Assembly: GCA_024742575.1 (NCBI GenBank)
Contig: JANSYF010000005.1
Coordinates: forward strand, 40,494-104,493
Length of the DNA: 64,000 nt
Direction of reading: 5' to 3'
From: Paracoccaceae bacterium
GTDB lineage: Bacteria > Pseudomonadota > Alphaproteobacteria > Rhodobacterales > Rhodobacteraceae
Positions 17,065-25,644 of this stretch are shown here, one piece after another. Every line of letters starts with the position of its first letter. The stretch's first letter is position 1. The notes beneath the pieces are model-generated. The model saw nothing but the letters and a program-made list of their open reading frames with translations, had not been told where the DNA came from and made no database searches. Both the position numbers and the translations under genes were made by a program.

Positions 17065-17955
17065 TTAGTTGGTGACGGCATAGGCGTCGGTAAATCCGGT
17101 ATCCTTGATCTTGGCAAGCAATGTGCTGCGCTCTGCGCGGGTCTGTGCCGGTCCGACAAGTACCCGCCAAAAGGTCTTGCCGCTTGAAGATTGCTCAAGA
17201 ACCGTCGGCATCATACCTGCCTGACGCATCGCGGTGGCGGTGTTGTTGGCGTTCTGTTCAATACTGAAAATACCGATCTGAATGAACGGTTTGTCCAGCA
17301 AAGATGTCGCAGCAGGCGCAGGTGCCGCCGCTGGGGCGGGGGCGGGTGCAGCATCAAGTGCTGCGGCTGCGGATTCGGCAATCGGGTCCAGCGTCGATTC
17401 CGCGACATCGGTCGGCGCGGCAAAGGTACCATCGCCGACAGGCGCGTCCTGCGGCGGGGCGGATGTTGCATCATCGGGCACCTCTTCGCGGCGCAGGGCA
17501 ACGACATTCAATTGGGTCGGTGCACCGGCGAGGACACCAAGTGCGGCGGCGGCATCAGACGAAATTTGCAAACGTGGACCGGGTGTTTCGCGCTCTTTGC
17601 GGAACAGCGCACCGATCACGAAATTGCCGTTCGCTTCGTTGCGGATAATCACACGTTCGGGTTCCGACACATCGGGGTGCGCCGCCCAGACACCCCCCAG
17701 AGACGGGCGACCGTCCCAAAGTCCGTCCTCGCTGACTTGAAAGACTTCGGGTGCTTCGACATCACGCTCAACAAGCCGTGTAGCGCGGGTTCCTGCGGCC
17801 GATGATCCGTCCTGCGAGGCTGCGTTCGCCCCGCCCTGCAGAAACGCGGGAAGGTTCGCGCCCTCGCACCCGGCCAGCGCAAGCAGCGCCACTCCGCACA
17901 TCGCGGGGGTCCGTACACTGCGCCATAGCGAAGAGTTCGTGATCGTGAAGTCCAT
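17065..17955 (-). CDS. SPOR-domain lipoprotein
   Basis: A 296-residue envelope protein. The N-terminus has a hydrophobic stretch ending LALLALAGCEG, a lipobox with cysteine about residue 28. A variable body follows, then an Ala/Pro-rich linker (APAPAPAAAPAPA), and a C-terminal SPOR domain (IQIGIFSIEQNANNTATAMRQAG, WRVLVGPAQTRAERSTLLAKIKDTGFTDAYAV) that binds denuded glycan at division sites. I favour the ATG at 17953-17955 (MDFTITNSS). It lies 32 bases before dacA, matching the common SPOR-dacA-tmk-holB order. Confidence 0.88.
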   Translation of the reverse strand: MDFTITNSSLWRSVRTPAMCGVALLALAGCEGANLPAFLQGGANAASQDGSSAAGTRATRLVERDVEAPEVFQVSEDGLWDGRPSLGGVWAAHPDVSEPERVIIRNEANGNFVIGALFRKERETPGPRLQISSDAAAALGVLAGAPTQLNVVALRREEVPDDATSAPPQDAPVGDGTFAAPTDVAESTLDPIAESAAAALDAAPAPAPAAAPAPAATSLLDKPFIQIGIFSIEQNANNTATAMRQAGMMPTVLEQSSSGKTFWRVLVGPAQTRAERSTLLAKIKDTGFTDAYAVTN

Positions 17956-18142
17956 TGCCTGCTCGCCTTCTGCTGTGCCCATTTGGGCGCATGTCCGGGC
18001 TGGTAGCCCCGCGCCACTCGTTGTTTTGCGCAAAGCTTACAGTCTTCGGTGCGTCAAGAAAAGTCTGACGGCATCGATGTGTAGATTTTCCCGAAACCGC
18101 GGCTTTTAGAATCGCATTTGTACCGCTATGTCACCAGCCACC

Positions 18143-18232
18143 GGAGGTTTGGCAGAGTGGTCGAATGCGGCGGTCTTGAAAACCGTTGGGCGTGAGAGCG
18201 TCCCCAGGGTTCGAATCCCTGAGCCTCCGCCA
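18143..18232 (+). tRNA. tRNA-Ser (TGA anticodon)
   Basis: A 90-base class II tRNA. The 5' arm GGAGGTT pairs with AGCCTCC, and CCA is encoded at 18230-18232. The anticodon loop CTTGAAA gives TGA, reading TCA serine codons. The long variable arm (GGCGTGAGAGCGTCCC) and T loop GGTTCGAATCC fit serine. Confidence 0.97.
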
Positions 18233-18617
18233 AAATCCAATTAAAACGTTGATTTAAAAATATTTTTATAAGGGCTTGAGCTGTCTCAACCTTGAATTTT
18301 GCTGTTAAGCGGTTCTTCGGGGACGCTGGTTGATCGATAGGATATTGCAGCGTCTGCGCTGACGAATTCACTGAACGTGCTTCTTTCTCGCTCAGTATGT
18401 GTTTGAGTTGATTGAATTTGTGCACCTCTTGATAATGATTCCTCGTCCCGATTGAGGGTATCACGAGATACATAACCAAGGTGAGGCTCTCAACGGTATA
18501 AGGCTACCGGTTCGTATCGGTCTAACTGGGGCAAATCACGCAAAATTCCTGTTTCAGGTGACTTGCGAACTTTGGCGATGCGTGGCGGTTTGAAACGGTA
18601 AGAATCCGGAGCGGCCT
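18233..18617. other. AT-richer intergenic region before glycan locus
   Basis: About 385 bases without a credible gene. The first 70 bases are AT-rich (for example AAAAATATTTTTATAAGG near 18259), unlike the surroundings. TTGAG-N4-CTCAA forms a small hairpin near 18275. Reading frames across it are antisense to the tRNA and lack family features. It must contain the promoter of the first glycosyltransferase gene and marks the border of the cluster. Confidence 0.4.
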
Positions 18618-19619
18618 TTGTCAGAGTCCAATCATATTGCCTTTCTTGGAACGTCGCGTTCCGGTTTGGGGCACTTGCGACGCATTGCCAATATCGCGGG
18701 TCAGGTGGCCCGTCGCCACCCAAATGCAAGGCTGAGCCTGCTCAGCAATGCCGAACCGGCAGCTCTGAGCCGGACTGAGCTCAGGTGCTTTTCACAGATT
18801 ATCGTGTGTGAGAAGCAAGACATGAGCGCAGTTCTGGCGAAAACAGGAGTCACTTTGGCGGTTGCCGACACAATGACCCTGCCGGGTATTGGCATTTATC
18901 GCGGGCTGTCTGCGCTGATCTTGCGCGAAACGCCGCCAGACCGGTTGGAGCGATTTCGGCGCGATGACGGCCGTGCGTGGGACTGTGTGATCATACCAAA
19001 CACCGCTGCGCATTGGATGCCACCTCTTGGGCCGGATTTCGCCCAACGGGTTGAACCTGCGGGATGGATCCTACGTCCCACAGGCGCGCGAAGGATTGAG
19101 GAGTCGAGCACAGGTATTGTGCTTGCTACGGGCGGGGGCGGCACAGTGGAGACGCGGGCGGAGCTTTACCCGCTTTTGTCCGAACTTCTGTCAAAGACAA
19201 AGGCGCGTTGCCGCACAGGGTTTCGTATCCGGCAGGCGCTGGGGCCACGGGCGGGCGGAGAGGCGCTTGAGTGTGTCGACGGCGTCTTCGATCCTGGGGC
19301 GAGTCTGAATGCGGTGTTTCGCCGTGCTGATCTGGTGATTTCGACGGCGGGTTATAACTCGGTTCTGGAATTGGCGAGCACGGACACACCGGCGCTGATA
19401 GTGCCAATCCCGCGCAGCCTTGATGATCAGGCGGCACGGGTACGGCTTTGGGGGCCTCGGCTTGGGTTCGGTTTGCTGCCGGATCGTATCGATGCGACGG
19501 CTGATTGGCTGGCTGATCAGCTGAACAGGCCGCGCAGGCGTCCGCCCGTGGATCTGGGGCCTGATGGGGCAGGGAGGGCTGCAGAAATTCTGCTGGATAT
19601 GATGTGCCCGGTTTCCTGA
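18618..19619 (+). CDS. MurG-like glycosyltransferase, COG4671 type
   Basis: A 333-residue GT-B-like protein. The N-terminus IAFLGTSRSGLGHLRRIANIAG contains the GLGHxRR loop shared with the receiver-fused enzyme at 24076. The C-terminal half has VLATGGGGTVETRAEL and LVISTAGYNSVLELASTDTPALIVPIPRSLDDQAARV, the MurG/GT28-like nucleotide-sugar site. I accept the TTG start at 18618 because GGAG is spaced 6 bases upstream and the protein starts right at the first strand. The next gene overlaps by 16 bases. Donor and acceptor are unknown; the fold assignment is firm. Confidence 0.8.
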   Translation: MSESNHIAFLGTSRSGLGHLRRIANIAGQVARRHPNARLSLLSNAEPAALSRTELRCFSQIIVCEKQDMSAVLAKTGVTLAVADTMTLPGIGIYRGLSALILRETPPDRLERFRRDDGRAWDCVIIPNTAAHWMPPLGPDFAQRVEPAGWILRPTGARRIEESSTGIVLATGGGGTVETRAELYPLLSELLSKTKARCRTGFRIRQALGPRAGGEALECVDGVFDPGASLNAVFRRADLVISTAGYNSVLELASTDTPALIVPIPRSLDDQAARVRLWGPRLGFGLLPDRIDATADWLADQLNRPRRRPPVDLGPDGAGRAAEILLDMMCPVS

Positions 19620-20290
19620 AACGCTATACAGATGCCGCCCAAGCGGCAGAGGCGTTGCGGCGGACCCGTATTCTGCGTGCGCAATCGGTGAGAACACCCG
19701 CCGCCACACCCGGCCCGACAGTTGCGGAGTTGGACTTTGACAATATTGACGGAAGTACCGGGCATGACCTGATCGGTTACGATTTGCGCCCGCTTTTGCA
19801 ATCGGTTGCCGCGCTTCATCGAGCCAGTGTGCCAGGCCTCGCGTCCTACGATCCGCTGTTGCGCATCCGCCCGCGACTTGCGCTGACGGAAGTTCCCATT
19901 TTGCGTGAGATCGCCGATGGCCCCGCCCCACATGGAAATGCCGTGCTGCATGGCGACCTGCATGTGGGACAATTCATCGTCACGCCCGACAGTGCGGTCT
20001 GGGTGGTTGATCTGGACGACCTGGCGGTTGGTCCCCCAGAGGCAGATTTAGCCAATTTCGTAGCGCATCTTGCAACCACTGACACGAGGTCCAGTATTGC
20101 GGATTGGGCTCGCAGGGTGTGCGACGCGTGGGACGGTGTCGGCCAGATTGTTGATGGTCATATTTTTACACGTTACTTGCGATTTGGGCTGCTGCGCAGA
20201 CATCTGAAACTCCGCGAAGCCGGGCGACCAGATTTCGAGGAGGCCATCCTGACTTATTTGCGGGAAAGTTCCAGCTTTTCCATACGATAG
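19604..20290 (+). CDS. APH-fold kinase-like protein, short form
   Basis: A 228-residue protein with the catalytic lobe of aminoglycoside/choline kinases: VLHGDLHVGQFIV (catalytic loop) and VWVVDLDDLAVGPPEADLANFV (metal-binding Asp). The nucleotide-binding N-lobe is much reduced compared with the usual 300 or so residues. The usual asparagine of HGDxxxxN is glutamine here. The GTG start lies inside the end of the glycosyltransferase gene, so the two are coupled. The last 37 bases overlap the convergent regulator gene. Probably phosphorylates a sugar or lipid intermediate, or is a scaffold; inference only. Confidence 0.7.
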   Translation: MPGFLKRYTDAAQAAEALRRTRILRAQSVRTPAATPGPTVAELDFDNIDGSTGHDLIGYDLRPLLQSVAALHRASVPGLASYDPLLRIRPRLALTEVPILREIADGPAPHGNAVLHGDLHVGQFIVTPDSAVWVVDLDDLAVGPPEADLANFVAHLATTDTRSSIADWARRVCDAWDGVGQIVDGHIFTRYLRFGLLRRHLKLREAGRPDFEEAILTYLRESSSFSIR

Positions 20291-21462
20291 CGCAATGTGT
20301 CTCGCGTGACTCCAAGCAACTCGGCCGACCGCGATACATTTCCGCCCGTGCGCGCGAGGGCTTTAGAGATCGCCCCCTTCTCAAGCTCCAGAAGTGTCGG
20401 GATATCGCGGGTCTGTGTGGCGGCGATGGCGCGGACATCGTTTGCGTCGATCCGACCGTCCTTTTGCAAAAGCATGGCGCGGGCGATGCAATTGCGCAAT
20501 TCGGCGATGTTTCCCGGCCAATCATGTTCAAGCAGTTTCGCGCGCGCGGCAGCGGTGAAACGCGGACGGGATTGCCCGGCCTCACGGGCCTTCAAGCGGG
20601 CGAAATAATCGGCAAGGGGTAGAACGTCCGCCGCACGGTCTGTCAACGGAGGCATGTCGATCCATCCGACTTGAATTTGATAAAGCAGATCGGGCAAGAA
20701 ACCCTGGCCAGGCAGAAGGTGCTTGATCGAAGTGGCGATAAGCGCGGGTGGTGTTGCATCCTTTTGTAGCATTCGCAACAAGCTGGCTTGGGCTTGTTCG
20801 CTCAGGTCAGAGACATGTCGCAAAAGTAGTGTTCCGCCCTTGGCTTCTGCGTAATGTGCTTCGAGATCTTCAACGTCGGACAGTGTGCAATCAAGCGTGC
20901 TAAGCGCCCTGTTCGTGTTCGCCATTTCATGCAAGGCAAGTGCGGTCAGGGACTTGCCGCTGCCTTCGGGACCCATGATCAGGATCCCGGGGCGGCCCGT
21001 TGCCGGTTTGCCGAGCGTTCGGATCGTGGCGCGCAGGCTATTCGCCGCCGAAGAGCGCCCGATGATCCGGTCAACGCCAGTCCGGTCTAGCCCGCCCTGC
21101 ATCTCGTCGAGCATCAAGTCGTTGGCAATCGCCGCGATGGATGCCAAGGGGGTCGGCTTGACCAGAAAATCGCGGGCACCGGCCTTCATGGCTCGAACGG
21201 CAACATCGACATCGCCGTGTCCGGTCATCATGACAACCTGCGTTGCAGCGTATTTTTGACCGATCCAGCGCAACAGGTCGATCCCGTCATCTTTGTTCAA
21301 CTTGTAGTCAAGGATTGCCAGACGCGGGGCAGCTTCGTTGAATTGTGCTTTGGCTGAAGCCGCATCAACGGCGAACCGAGAGGAAAAGCCGCGGCGTTCG
21401 AGAAAGCTCACAATTGAGCGCGCAAGAACCACTTCATCTTCGATGACAAGTATATCGCTCAT
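20254..21462 (-). CDS. NtrC-like response regulator with degenerate AAA+ domain
   Basis: A 402-residue protein: receiver domain (residues 1-120; acidic D8/E9-type pocket, phosphoacceptor D52 in LAILDYKLN, T80, K102), AAA+ domain (Walker A GPEGSGKS at 164-171), and a C-terminal Fis-type helix-turn-helix (GGNVSRSAELLGVTRDTLRYRMEKL). The stretch that should hold the GAFTGA sigma54 loop is missing. The Walker B site, normally GGTLFLDE, reads GGTLLLRHV, without the acidic pair. So it probably does not drive sigma54 promoters and may act through DNA binding only. It is cotranscribed with the kinase gene, four bases downstream. Confidence 0.88.
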   Translation of the reverse strand: MSDILVIEDEVVLARSIVSFLERRGFSSRFAVDAASAKAQFNEAAPRLAILDYKLNKDDGIDLLRWIGQKYAATQVVMMTGHGDVDVAVRAMKAGARDFLVKPTPLASIAAIANDLMLDEMQGGLDRTGVDRIIGRSSAANSLRATIRTLGKPATGRPGILIMGPEGSGKSLTALALHEMANTNRALSTLDCTLSDVEDLEAHYAEAKGGTLLLRHVSDLSEQAQASLLRMLQKDATPPALIATSIKHLLPGQGFLPDLLYQIQVGWIDMPPLTDRAADVLPLADYFARLKAREAGQSRPRFTAAARAKLLEHDWPGNIAELRNCIARAMLLQKDGRIDANDVRAIAATQTRDIPTLLELEKGAISKALARTGGNVSRSAELLGVTRDTLRYRMEKLELSRK

Positions 21463-21466
21463 GTGT

Positions 21467-22861
21467 TCAGGCTTTCGCGGGCAGAGTTAGGGTCACGGCA
21501 ACCCCGCATTCGGGGCGGTTCTTCAGGTCAAGAGTGCCGCCTAAGCGTTCGGCAATGCGACGTCCCAGCGCAAGGCCCACACCTAGGCCCGACGACTTGC
21601 TGGTCTGGAACGGTACGAATAGCCTTTCCAGTTGTTCCGAAGACAAACCTGGGCCGGTATCCTCGACTTCGATTGCAATCCGCCCGCCTGGTACGGGATG
21701 CCACCTGATTGTCAGAAGGCCACCGGATTTCATGGCCTCGATAGCGTTGGACAGGATCGTGTTGAGAACCTGCTCGACTTCAGAGGACGACGCGGCCGCA
21801 ACGGGGCTTCCCGAACTTTGCGACACCTCAACACGGATGCCGCGTTTTGCCAACTGAGCGGAAAACCCCCGAATACAATTCTGGATGATCATGTCCACAT
21901 GAGCCGTATCGGCGGCCAGCTCGGGCTTGTCTCGGGTGCGTGTCAGAAACGACCGGATCCAAGCCTCCAGCCGGTCAACCTGGTCGGTGATCTCAAGTAC
22001 GATTTCGCGCGTCTCTGCCGGAATGTCATCGTCGGCGGCCAGTTCGGCACAAGAGCGGATCGCGGCCAGCGGGTTGCGCAGCCCATGCGCCACAGCCGAG
22101 GCCATTTCGCCGACAACAGCCAGCCTCTCGGTTTCGATCAATCGTTGTTCCTGCCGCTTAAGGATCCGTGCTGCGTAATAGACCACCGACAGCAGGGCCG
22201 CGAAAAGAACAGCGCCAGAAACGATCGCGCCCACCCAAGCGAGTGTGACGACATGGTGAATCGTGGCCAATAGGCTTGCGGGAGCTTTGTAAACCTCCAC
22301 TGCGCCGATGATCGCATCGCCGGATTCGGCCCAGATCGGGATGTAAAACTCGATGAATTCATCGACATGTTCCGGCATGCCGATATGCTCTTCTTTTTCG
22401 CCGCGGTCGACGACAACAATCTCCGGATGCAGCTCGCCACGCAGGGCTGTCTCCAACTCTTCGTTGCCTTGGAAGGTTTGGCCAATCAGCTCCTTGTCAC
22501 TCGACCAGAGGATTTCACCAGTGGCCGCGTAGACATTGGCGCGAAAAACATCCGGTAGGCGCGAGACGTGTATAAAGAACTCTTCGGTCTCGGGGTCATC
22601 GGTAAATTCTGATGCAGGCGTCATGGTGAACGATCGTGGGTCCTGTTCTTCGACGCGCACGATAGAATTTAGAAACTCCATCGACACGACCGCGTCCCGC
22701 ATCATCATGTTCGTGGTCATGTAATTGGCCAAATACTGGCTAAGAACGACGGTTGTGGTGAAGATTGCGAAAAAGCTTGTGACCACGAAGATCGCAAGCA
22801 CCTTCACGTAATGTGGCGAGTCACGCAGTGACAGCAGTGTATGCACGTTTTCGGCCCTCAT
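21467..22861 (-). CDS. Membrane sensor histidine kinase
   Basis: A 464-residue histidine kinase. Two membrane helices (about residues 20-42 and 207-230) flank a periplasmic sensor of roughly 165 residues rich in acidic residues (EEQDPRSFTM, DDPETEEFF, DRGEKEEHIG). The cytosolic part has the H box SAVAHGLRNPLAAI (H259) and HATPase motifs EQVLNTILSNAIEAM, VEDTGPGLS and SGLGVGLALGRRI. I choose ATG 22859-22861 with GGTGA upstream; a GTG at 22885 is possible. It forms a two-component pair with the next gene and may also serve the receiver-glycosyltransferase fusion across the divergent promoter. Confidence 0.92.
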   Translation of the reverse strand: MRAENVHTLLSLRDSPHYVKVLAIFVVTSFFAIFTTTVVLSQYLANYMTTNMMMRDAVVSMEFLNSIVRVEEQDPRSFTMTPASEFTDDPETEEFFIHVSRLPDVFRANVYAATGEILWSSDKELIGQTFQGNEELETALRGELHPEIVVVDRGEKEEHIGMPEHVDEFIEFYIPIWAESGDAIIGAVEVYKAPASLLATIHHVVTLAWVGAIVSGAVLFAALLSVVYYAARILKRQEQRLIETERLAVVGEMASAVAHGLRNPLAAIRSCAELAADDDIPAETREIVLEITDQVDRLEAWIRSFLTRTRDKPELAADTAHVDMIIQNCIRGFSAQLAKRGIRVEVSQSSGSPVAAASSSEVEQVLNTILSNAIEAMKSGGLLTIRWHPVPGGRIAIEVEDTGPGLSSEQLERLFVPFQTSKSSGLGVGLALGRRIAERLGGTLDLKNRPECGVAVTLTLPAKA

Positions 22862-23056
22862 TGGTTCACCATTTCGCAATTTCACGATTCCACTTAGCCA
22901 GAATTCTCACAATCAACTGAGGGTTAGACGCTTGATTTTGGGGCATATACCCCAAAAGTTTACGTCGCTTTCCCCCAAATCCCCAGATTGCGTCTCTCAT
23001 TGCGCGTGTCCTTTTCTGTCAGGTTGGCTTTGAAATCGAAAAGCGAGGCGGGAAAG
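22862..23056. promoter_or_regulatory. Divergent kinase/galU control region with GGGG/CCCC dyad
   Basis: The gap between the divergent histidine kinase and galU. It carries a perfect inverted repeat, TTTTGGGG (22936-22943), six bases, CCCCAAAA (22950-22957), and 15 bases later a CCCCCAAATCCCC tract. GAGGCGGGAAAG before 23057 is the galU ribosome binding site. The dyad sits about 75 bases from the kinase start and 100 from galU, a sensible place for a regulator acting on both. Confidence 0.55.
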
Positions 23057-23953
23057 ATGACCAAACAATCCAAGGTGACAAAGGCCGTCTTTCCCGTGGC
23101 GGGTTTGGGTACGCGATTCCTTCCGGCGACTAAGTCCGTCCCAAAAGAGTTGCTGCCCTTGGTGGATCGTCCCCTGATCCAGTACGCGATCGAGGAAGCA
23201 CGGGCTGCAGGCATCAAAGAGTTCATCTTTGTGACCGCGCGCGGCAAGTCGGCCCTAGAGGATTACCTAGACCATGCCCCGCATCTAAGCGCGACATTGC
23301 AGAATGGAAACAAGACGAACTTGTTGGCAGAGCTGGAACGCATACGGATGCCCTCAGGCGCAGTGGCCTATGCCCGCCAAGACGAACCGCGGGGTCTTGG
23401 TCATGCTGTGTGGTGTGCCCGACACTTGATCGGGAATAACCCCTTCGCGGTGATCCTTCCTGATGACGTGATCGCCGGCCCGACGCCTTGTTTGCAGCAG
23501 ATGGTCGAGGCGCACGGCGAATGTGGCGGCAACCTTGTTGCGGCGATGGAAGTGGCCCCGGAAATGGTTGGCTCTTACGGCATTCTAGATGCCATGCCGG
23601 GGCAGGGTCGCCTTAGTGCAGTCAAAGGTATGATCGAAAAACCTAGCCCCGATAGCGCACCGTCAAACCTTGCCGTGGTGGGACGCTATATTCTTGACCC
23701 GGCGGTTTTGGATCAGTTGTCCAAGCAAACCATCGGTGCGGGCGGAGAGATCCAACTCACTGACGCAATCGCTGCTGAGATCGGTCGCAGTGGCGTCCAT
23801 GGATACCGCTTCAAAGGCCAGCGCTATGACTGCGGATCAAAAGCCGGCTATCTGCGCGCCACGGTTGCCTTTGCACTTGAGCGGCCTGATCTGCGTGATG
23901 ATTTTCAGGCCTGCCTGGCCAGCATCGCCAAGCCGCAGGTCGCAGCGGTATGA
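23057..23953 (+). CDS. galU: UTP-glucose-1-phosphate uridylyltransferase
   Basis: A 298-residue enzyme making UDP-glucose from UTP and glucose 1-phosphate. Signatures are KAVFPVAGLGTRFLPATKSVPKELLPLVDRPLIQYAIEEA, GLGHAVWCA, ILPDDVI, GMIEKP and YDCGSKAGYLRA. The start is ATG 23057 (MTKQSKVTKAVFP); the longer frame upstream lacks support. Position at the head of the glycosyltransferase genes suggests it supplies UDP-glucose for the locus product. A conventional, full-length copy. Confidence 0.96.
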   Translation: MTKQSKVTKAVFPVAGLGTRFLPATKSVPKELLPLVDRPLIQYAIEEARAAGIKEFIFVTARGKSALEDYLDHAPHLSATLQNGNKTNLLAELERIRMPSGAVAYARQDEPRGLGHAVWCARHLIGNNPFAVILPDDVIAGPTPCLQQMVEAHGECGGNLVAAMEVAPEMVGSYGILDAMPGQGRLSAVKGMIEKPSPDSAPSNLAVVGRYILDPAVLDQLSKQTIGAGGEIQLTDAIAAEIGRSGVHGYRFKGQRYDCGSKAGYLRATVAFALERPDLRDDFQACLASIAKPQVAAV

Positions 23954-24075
23954 GTGCAGTTTTGGGGGATTTGCCCCGTTTCTTGCGTGTTTGATGCCCC
24001 AAAGTCCCCCGCTGCGGGTCTGCGCGCCGGGGATGGCAGTGGCCATAATGGGATCACACGAATGAGGTCGTTCCG
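23954..24075. promoter_or_regulatory. Upstream region of receiver-glycosyltransferase gene
   Basis: About 120 bases. It starts with TTTTGGGG-GATTTG-CCCC (23960-23977), echoing the dyad upstream of galU in spacing and left arm, followed by GCCCCAAAGTCCCCC near 23996-24010. It could be a second binding site for the same regulator, or a weak galU terminator. Confidence 0.35.
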
Positions 24076-25644
24076 ATGCAAATACTGCTGATCGAAGACG
24101 AAGCGCTTCTTGCGCGCAACATCTCGCGGGCTTTGAAGCGCGTGGGCGCAGTTGTCCGTCATGCAGGCTCGGCGAGCGATGCTCGATCGGCCCTCATGGC
24201 AGGGGAGTATGACCTTGTGATTGCCGATATTTCGCTGGGTGACGGGGATGGTTTGGAATTGTTGGGCGAAGCCGCGTCAGTCTTGTTGGAGACACCTGTC
24301 ATTGTAATGACCGGACAGGACAGCGTACGTAACCGTGCCCGCGCCGAAGGTTTGTCCGTAGCGGCCTTCTTGTCTAAACCCTTCGCCCTGTCGAGACTTG
24401 TGGATCTGGTATCGGCCCTCTTGCGGACAGGCACCGGAACCGAAGCCGAAGACGCAACGCATCGACGTGGGCCCTCCGTTGTTATGTATTCGCATGACAC
24501 CATTGGTTTGGGCCATATGCGCAGAAACTCTGCCATCGCGCGAGAACTGGTCGCGCGGGTCCCGCACGTATCTGTTTTGATGTTGGTCGGTTGTCCCGCA
24601 GGAATGGTGTTCGAGCCGCATCCGGGCATCGATTATGTCAAGTTGCCGTCTCTTTCCAAGCTGGGGCGCGGTGCCTTTCAGGCCGGATCGCTACGGATCG
24701 ATGCACAAACAACCCGTGACATGCGTATGCGCATCATTGAAGGGGTCGTCGCCGCAATCCAGCCGGATGTCTTCCTCGTGGACCATGAACCTTCGGGTGC
24801 GATGGACGAATTGGTGCCAGTGCTTGAAACCCTGCGTGCAAATCCGAAGACACGGACGATACTGGGGTTGCGTGACATTTTGGATGCGCCGGATCGCACC
24901 CGAGCATTGTGGTCCGAACGCGGCATAGTACGGCTGATCGCAGACACTTATGACCACGTACTCGTTTATGGCGATAAAGGCTTCTTTCCCAGCATTGAGG
25001 CGTATGGCCTCGCGGCGCTGAAACCGGGAAATGTTACTTCTTGCGGGATCGTTACGGCCGTTCGCCCAAGGCGCCGTCTGATCCCGCCAGGAAAACCGGG
25101 GCGCGTACTGGTCTCTGGTGGTGGGGGAAGGGATGCCTTTCCGATGATTTCCGCGGCGATTGCTGCAATGGGCAAACTGCCCGACAGCAAACGCATACAG
25201 ATGACAGTGGTCACCGGCCCGTTGATGGACCTTGAATTGCAGACCGAAGCCATGCGGCTGGGCGCGAAATCCGGTGTTGAGGTCCTCAAAAGCGTGGACG
25301 ATTTGCCGTCTCTCATGTCCAAGGCGGACTTGCTCATAACGATGACCGGATACAACTCGATAAACGAAGCGTTGGCTCTTGGGTGCCCGATCGTGACGGT
25401 ACCGAGGTTGGGCCCATCGGCAGAGCAGCGATTGCGGGCCGAGGCATTGGAGCGTGCAGGGCTTGCCCATTACCTGAGCCGCGAAGACTTGAGTCCGGAA
25501 AACATTGCCCGACTGCTCATGACCACTCCTGTGGCACCGCACGGGGCGCGTCTGAATACGCAAGGTGTGCGCAATGCGGCCCAGATGATTGCGTCGATGT
25601 GTGCCACGGAAACCCAGCCGAACATGGAGCGCGCACATGCCTGA
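24076..25644 (+). CDS. Response-regulator receiver domain fused to a COG4671-type glycosyltransferase
   Basis: A 522-residue fusion. Residues 1-118 form a complete receiver domain: E7-D8-E9 acidic pocket, phosphoacceptor D51 (LVIADISLGDGDG), T79 and K101. After a short linker (about 119-132) comes a GT-B-like glycosyltransferase: SHDTIGLGHMRRNSAIAREL (140-157), VLVSGGGGRDAF near 345-355, and ITMTGYNSINEALALGCPIVTVPR near 421-444. The second half is a paralogue of the protein at 18618. The domain order implies that phosphorylation controls the enzyme itself rather than transcription. The next gene overlaps by eight bases. Donor and acceptor are unknown. Confidence 0.85.
   Translation: MQILLIEDEALLARNISRALKRVGAVVRHAGSASDARSALMAGEYDLVIADISLGDGDGLELLGEAASVLLETPVIVMTGQDSVRNRARAEGLSVAAFLSKPFALSRLVDLVSALLRTGTGTEAEDATHRRGPSVVMYSHDTIGLGHMRRNSAIARELVARVPHVSVLMLVGCPAGMVFEPHPGIDYVKLPSLSKLGRGAFQAGSLRIDAQTTRDMRMRIIEGVVAAIQPDVFLVDHEPSGAMDELVPVLETLRANPKTRTILGLRDILDAPDRTRALWSERGIVRLIADTYDHVLVYGDKGFFPSIEAYGLAALKPGNVTSCGIVTAVRPRRRLIPPGKPGRVLVSGGGGRDAFPMISAAIAAMGKLPDSKRIQMTVVTGPLMDLELQTEAMRLGAKSGVEVLKSVDDLPSLMSKADLLITMTGYNSINEALALGCPIVTVPRLGPSAEQRLRAEALERAGLAHYLSREDLSPENIARLLMTTPVAPHGARLNTQGVRNAAQMIASMCATETQPNMERAHA

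Noticed and set aside
18126..18479. A 117-residue minus-strand frame beside the glycan locus
   Set aside because: It reads through the tRNA-Ser gene in antisense; the N-terminal part has no family features.
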